The notes beneath the pieces are model-generated. The model had not been told where the DNA came from. It worked only from the letters and a program-made list of their open reading frames with translations, and made no database searches. The translations under genes and the position numbers were made by a program. From Micromonospora globbae (GTDB taxonomy: Bacteria; Actinomycetota; Actinomycetes; Mycobacteriales; Micromonosporaceae), in contig NZ_RAQQ01000026.1 of NCBI RefSeq assembly GCF_003610785.1, forward strand, positions 27,545-91,544: a stretch of 64,000 nt of DNA, written 5' to 3'. Shown here piece by piece: positions 61,224-64,000 of the stretch. Every line of letters begins with the position of its first letter. The first letter of the stretch is position 1.

Positions 61224-63278
61224 TCAGCCGAGCAGCGCGCGGGGCCGTTCGACCCGGCACTGGCTGGTCACGGTTATGCTGGGGTCGCTCTCCGAGGTGG
61301 CGGTGAGCGTCACCAGGGTCGTCGCCGTCGCGTCGCGGGCGGCGCCCACCGAGACGTCGACCGACGTGGTGGCACCGAACTCGGCCGTGGCCAGCTCGTT
61401 GGGCAGCTGCACCTTCCAGCCCTTCCCACCGACGGACGCCGAGAGCCGGTACACGTCGGACTTCAGGTACGCGCTGACGTCCTCCGGGTGCTGGCCGCCG
61501 GCCACGTACCGACCGGTGTTGGTGAGGTCGAACGTGCAGCTCGCGCCCTTGCCGGTCGGCTTGCCGCGGGTGTCGAGGTGGCCCTTCGACAGCTTGACGC
61601 CGTGGCTGCTCGGCCCGGCGCCGTCCAGCGAACGGACGGCCACCGTGTACGACAGGACGTCGTCACCGTCGCGGCGGAGGTTGAGCACGTAGAAGTGCAG
61701 CCGGTTGGCCTCGTCCACGTACTCGTACTCGCTGCCGGAGTTGGCGCCCGCGTGGAACAGCGCGTCGGACAGCTGCCGGTAGTCCCCCATCGTGATCTTC
61801 TGCGGGGTGCCGTCCGGCCGGTAGAAGTCCACCATGTCGATGTCCTGCGGGTTCGCGTCCACGACCCACACGAACGGGGCACGGTCGGCGTTCTTCGTCT
61901 TGCTGAGCAGCACGCCGCTGTCCGGCGTGAACGAGTCCGCGCCCTTCCGGTCGACGACCTCGACGGTGTAGTTGTTGAATCCGCCGCCGTCGCAGAGCGG
62001 GTCGGTGCTGGTGTTGCACGCCGGCGAGCGGTCCGCGTTCATGGCGATGTTGATGCCGGTCAGCCCACCGGGGCCGGCGTCCACCGCGCGGGCGGTGACG
62101 TCGGCGACGACCATGCCGGAGTCGGCCAGCGCCTCCCGCGACAGCCGCAGCACATGCTCCTCACCGATGAGGCCAATCTTCATCTTGTCCCGCAGCATGT
62201 GCAGCGACCCCATGGCACCGCCGTTGACCGGTGGGATCTGCCAGCGGGTGTGCGGGCCGCCCGGACCGTTGAAGGAGCCGCGCGACATCATGCTCCAGAT
62301 GCCGGTGTACGCGCGCCGCAGCGGGGTCCCGTACGGGTTGTTGTAGTTGTCCCCGATGCTCAGCAGGTGGCTCAGCTCGTGGGCGTAGGTGCCCATGCCC
62401 GAGCTCTCCGCCTGCGTCGAGGAGCCACCGCCGGCGTTCGGCCAGATGGTGGCGGCCGCCTTCCAGGACGTCCACTCGACGTACCGGGTCCTGGCCCAGT
62501 TCGGCAGGTTGGGATCCGGCGGGCCCCAGGCGTCCGGCACGTCCTCCTTGTTCTGGAACATCATCTGGCCGAACTCCTGCCAGGTGGACGACTCGTCCTG
62601 CCCGGCGGAGAGGATGAAGACCAGCTCGAAGCTGTCAGCCACCTCGTCGCCGACCGCCGCGCGCCAGGCGCCCAGCCCGTCGGTGCGGATGTTGCGGTTG
62701 CAGGACTCCCCCGACGGGCAGGCCCCGGGGTTGAAGCCGTTGTCGATGCCGTACTGGTAGGACTTCGACGGCATCTTGTACGGGCCGAAGCCGGTGAGGT
62801 CCACGCCGTACCGGCCGTTGGAGTCCTGCATCCAGTACTCGTGCAGGGTGTGGCCCCGGTTCAGGTCGCCCGGCTTGTTGAGGAAGTCCGTGTAGAACTG
62901 GGCGACCTGCTCCCGTGGCACGTTGGAGGCGGTGGCCTGCGGGTTGCCGAAGACGGTGGAGCCCGGCGGCTGGGTGATCACGAACGGCTGGTCCGGGTAG
63001 TCGAGGGTGACCAGCGCGATCTTGAAGTTGCGGACCGACCCGCGCACGGTCGGGTCGGCCCAGTTCTTCCCGGGCACCGGGACGTAGTCGTCCCAGGTCA
63101 TCGTGTCGGGGTTCTGCCAGTTCTGTGGATCGAGCACCTGGAACGGGGCGGGCCCGTCCGGTCGGTCGCCCGGTGCGGCGGTGGCCGGCCCGCTGGAGCC
63201 GGACGCGACCAGGACTGTCGCGACGGCAGCGGCCAGCACCGGACGCCACATCGCGCGTCTGGTGGGCAGAAGGTGCAT
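61224..63278 (-). CDS. M6-family (immune inhibitor A-like) secreted metalloprotease
   Basis: 684 residues. Signal peptide to about residue 35 (SSGPATAAP). The M6 domain is seen in FKIALVTLDYPDQPFVITQP, LHEYWMQDSNGRYGVDLTGF and the zinc site GMGTYAHELSHLLSIGDNYN (HExxH with Ser in the third position; about residues 295-314), then GIWSMMSRGSFNGPGGPHTR (the M6 'S-M-M-S/G' Met-turn). Two further beta domains follow, the last resembling a C-terminal prepeptidase-like fold. Likely active on large proteins, as InhA proteases are. Confidence 0.88.
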   Translation of the reverse strand: MHLLPTRRAMWRPVLAAAVATVLVASGSSGPATAAPGDRPDGPAPFQVLDPQNWQNPDTMTWDDYVPVPGKNWADPTVRGSVRNFKIALVTLDYPDQPFVITQPPGSTVFGNPQATASNVPREQVAQFYTDFLNKPGDLNRGHTLHEYWMQDSNGRYGVDLTGFGPYKMPSKSYQYGIDNGFNPGACPSGESCNRNIRTDGLGAWRAAVGDEVADSFELVFILSAGQDESSTWQEFGQMMFQNKEDVPDAWGPPDPNLPNWARTRYVEWTSWKAAATIWPNAGGGSSTQAESSGMGTYAHELSHLLSIGDNYNNPYGTPLRRAYTGIWSMMSRGSFNGPGGPHTRWQIPPVNGGAMGSLHMLRDKMKIGLIGEEHVLRLSREALADSGMVVADVTARAVDAGPGGLTGINIAMNADRSPACNTSTDPLCDGGGFNNYTVEVVDRKGADSFTPDSGVLLSKTKNADRAPFVWVVDANPQDIDMVDFYRPDGTPQKITMGDYRQLSDALFHAGANSGSEYEYVDEANRLHFYVLNLRRDGDDVLSYTVAVRSLDGAGPSSHGVKLSKGHLDTRGKPTGKGASCTFDLTNTGRYVAGGQHPEDVSAYLKSDVYRLSASVGGKGWKVQLPNELATAEFGATTSVDVSVGAARDATATTLVTLTATSESDPSITVTSQCRVERPRALLG

Positions 63279-63442
63279 CGGGTCACCTTTCAGGTCGGGG
63301 GCTGACTACCGGCGCGGCGGCCGGGGGGCAGCGTCCCCACCGTCCACACGCGCCGGATCGATGGGCTCGATTCAACAGGTCTTGATCGATTCCAGGAACA
63401 TCGGCGATGGCAATTGAGCAAATCTTGAGCACACCGATATGT

Positions 63443-63474
63443 GGAGGAGGGCGGGAGCGCTCCCGCCCTCCTCC
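63443..63474 (-). terminator. Perfect palindromic terminator
   Basis: 32-bp uninterrupted palindrome (63443-63458 with 63459-63474), 2 bp from the amidase fragment stop. Confidence 0.8.
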
Positions 63475-63476
63475 GG

Positions 63477-63812
63477 TCACTGCGTCAGCTCGGCGACCTG
63501 CTCGGCGGTCAGCCGTGGCGCCGCCTCGGACGGCGCCCGGCGCGCACCGGCGAGAGCGGCCGGCGGGTCGGCCGGCCGGCGCAGGTGCCAGTCCGTCACC
63601 GCCTGGTACGCGGCCACCACGGACAACAGCCGGTCCTCGGCGTACGGCAGTCCACCCAGGATCGTGCCGATCGGCAACCCGGCGGCGGTCGCGCCGATCG
63701 GGAAGGCGATCTCGGGCAGCCCGAGGATGTCGAAGGGCACCGGGTCGGTCTGCACCACGACGTCGCACGCGTCGAACAGCTCGTCCAGCACCCGCTCCAG
63801 GAGCAGCAACTT
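63477..63812 (-). pseudogene. Amidase gene fragment (C-terminal end) cut by an IS element
   Basis: About 110 residues remain: LDELFDACDVVVQTDPVPF, DILGLPEIAFPIGATAAGLP and IGTILGGLPYAEDRLLSVVA. This is the C-terminal part of the amidase-signature family, where the conserved G-L-P-x-G-x-x-x-G segment follows the substrate pocket. The catalytic Lys/Ser/Ser region should lie upstream but is replaced by transposase sequence beyond about 63812. The remaining frame runs on into the element. Full-length enzymes have about 450-550 residues, so this copy is inactive unless the 5' part is elsewhere. Confidence 0.8.
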
Positions 63813-64000
63813 AGAGCTCCTAACTCTTTGAGTGTTGGAGTCGGCGCCAGCAGATGATGGCGCAGGCGAGGGTGAGGAACGCTTCGTGGATGTCGTCGCG
63901 GATCTCCCAGCGGATGCGCAGGCGGCGGAACCAGTGCAGCAGGGCGATGGTCTGCTCCACGACCCAGCGTCGGGTGCCGAGTCCAGAGCCGTGCGGGACA
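63813..64000 (-). mobile_element. IS5-family insertion sequence, 3' end
   Basis: Begins within the amidase gene close to TTAGAGCTCCTAACTC and runs out of the window. The exact terminal repeat and target duplication cannot be fixed with only one end visible. Confidence 0.75.
63820..64000 (-). CDS. IS5-family DDE transposase, C-terminal part
   Basis: About 59 residues, with the stop at 63820-63822. RRWVVEQTIALLHWFRRLR holds the catalytic Glu region of IS5-type DDE transposases, followed by RWEIRDDIHEAFLTLACAII and a C-W-R-R-L end. The N-terminal DD residues lie outside the window. Confidence 0.85.
   Translation of the reverse strand, partial: VPHGSGLGTRRWVVEQTIALLHWFRRLRIRWEIRDDIHEAFLTLACAIICWRRLQHSKS

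Noticed and set aside
61026..63305. Long plus-strand frame opposite the M6 protease
   Set aside because: Low-complexity antisense translation; the minus strand has HExxH and a signal peptide.

Overview
The window is very GC-rich chromosomal DNA with GTG/TTG starts, many genes that look leaderless, and actinobacterial families throughout (LtrA, MmyB-like XRE, FBP_C, CG0192-like). It fits an actinomycete. I infer a Micromonospora-like member of the Micromonosporaceae, partly from the long GATCATGAAGTTGTCGCCC palindrome at 9143-9197, which resembles repeats I remember from that family. Taxonomy was not tested. No rRNA, tRNA, CRISPR array, prophage or polyketide/NRPS cluster was seen.

Layout. 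1-6.9 kb: end of an M14 carboxypeptidase, glucose-6-phosphate dehydrogenase, a TetR regulator and a secreted M64 peptidase. 6.9-16 kb: membrane proteins, including three separate LtrA-family genes, a DoxX-like protein, and a MarR-MFS efflux operon facing a TetR gene across two palindromes. 16-18 kb: an anchored propeller protein and a YdeI-like protein. 18-36.3 kb: a sugar-catabolic locus. 36.6-42.2 kb: PhoD, a PHP-type metallohydrolase and small enzymes. 42.5-43.9 kb: a truncated alanyl-tRNA synthetase paralog preceded by an alanine-rich leader peptide. 43.9-47.7 kb: M23 peptidase, regulators, FBP-domain and NTF2-like proteins. 47.7-63.3 kb: mostly exported hydrolases and lipoproteins (two PLD-like proteins, S1, M6 and HExxH proteases, GH18 chitinase, MBL protein). 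The right edge has an amidase gene cut by an IS5-family element.

The most interesting system is the 18-36 kb locus. Two divergent promoters (TTGACC-N17-TACCCT leftward, TTGACA-N17-TATGGT rightward) drive, on one side, a GH172 enzyme, an RbsABC-type importer and a GH43-like protein. On the other side they drive a COG0523 metallochaperone GTPase followed by a Tat-exported GH116 enzyme and then a LacI regulator. A convergent operon encodes an L-fucose/D-arabinose isomerase-type enzyme and an FGGY kinase. Near-identical operator sequences (GsAAwCGATTTC) lie just downstream of both divergent promoters and in front of the kinase. GH172 and GH116 both contain known exo-D-arabinofuranosidases. I therefore propose that the locus takes D-arabinofuranose-containing glycans (such as mycobacterial-type arabinan) to D-arabinose, D-ribulose and D-ribulose-5-phosphate. 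The GH116 active site carries an unusual CCPGTCEH motif beside its nucleophile, and the adjacent metal-insertion GTPase suggests the enzyme is metallated before Tat export. This is inference.

A second candidate is the alanine attenuator at 42.5 kb: a 22-codon leader with nine Ala codons, mutually exclusive hairpins, then the AlaRS paralog.
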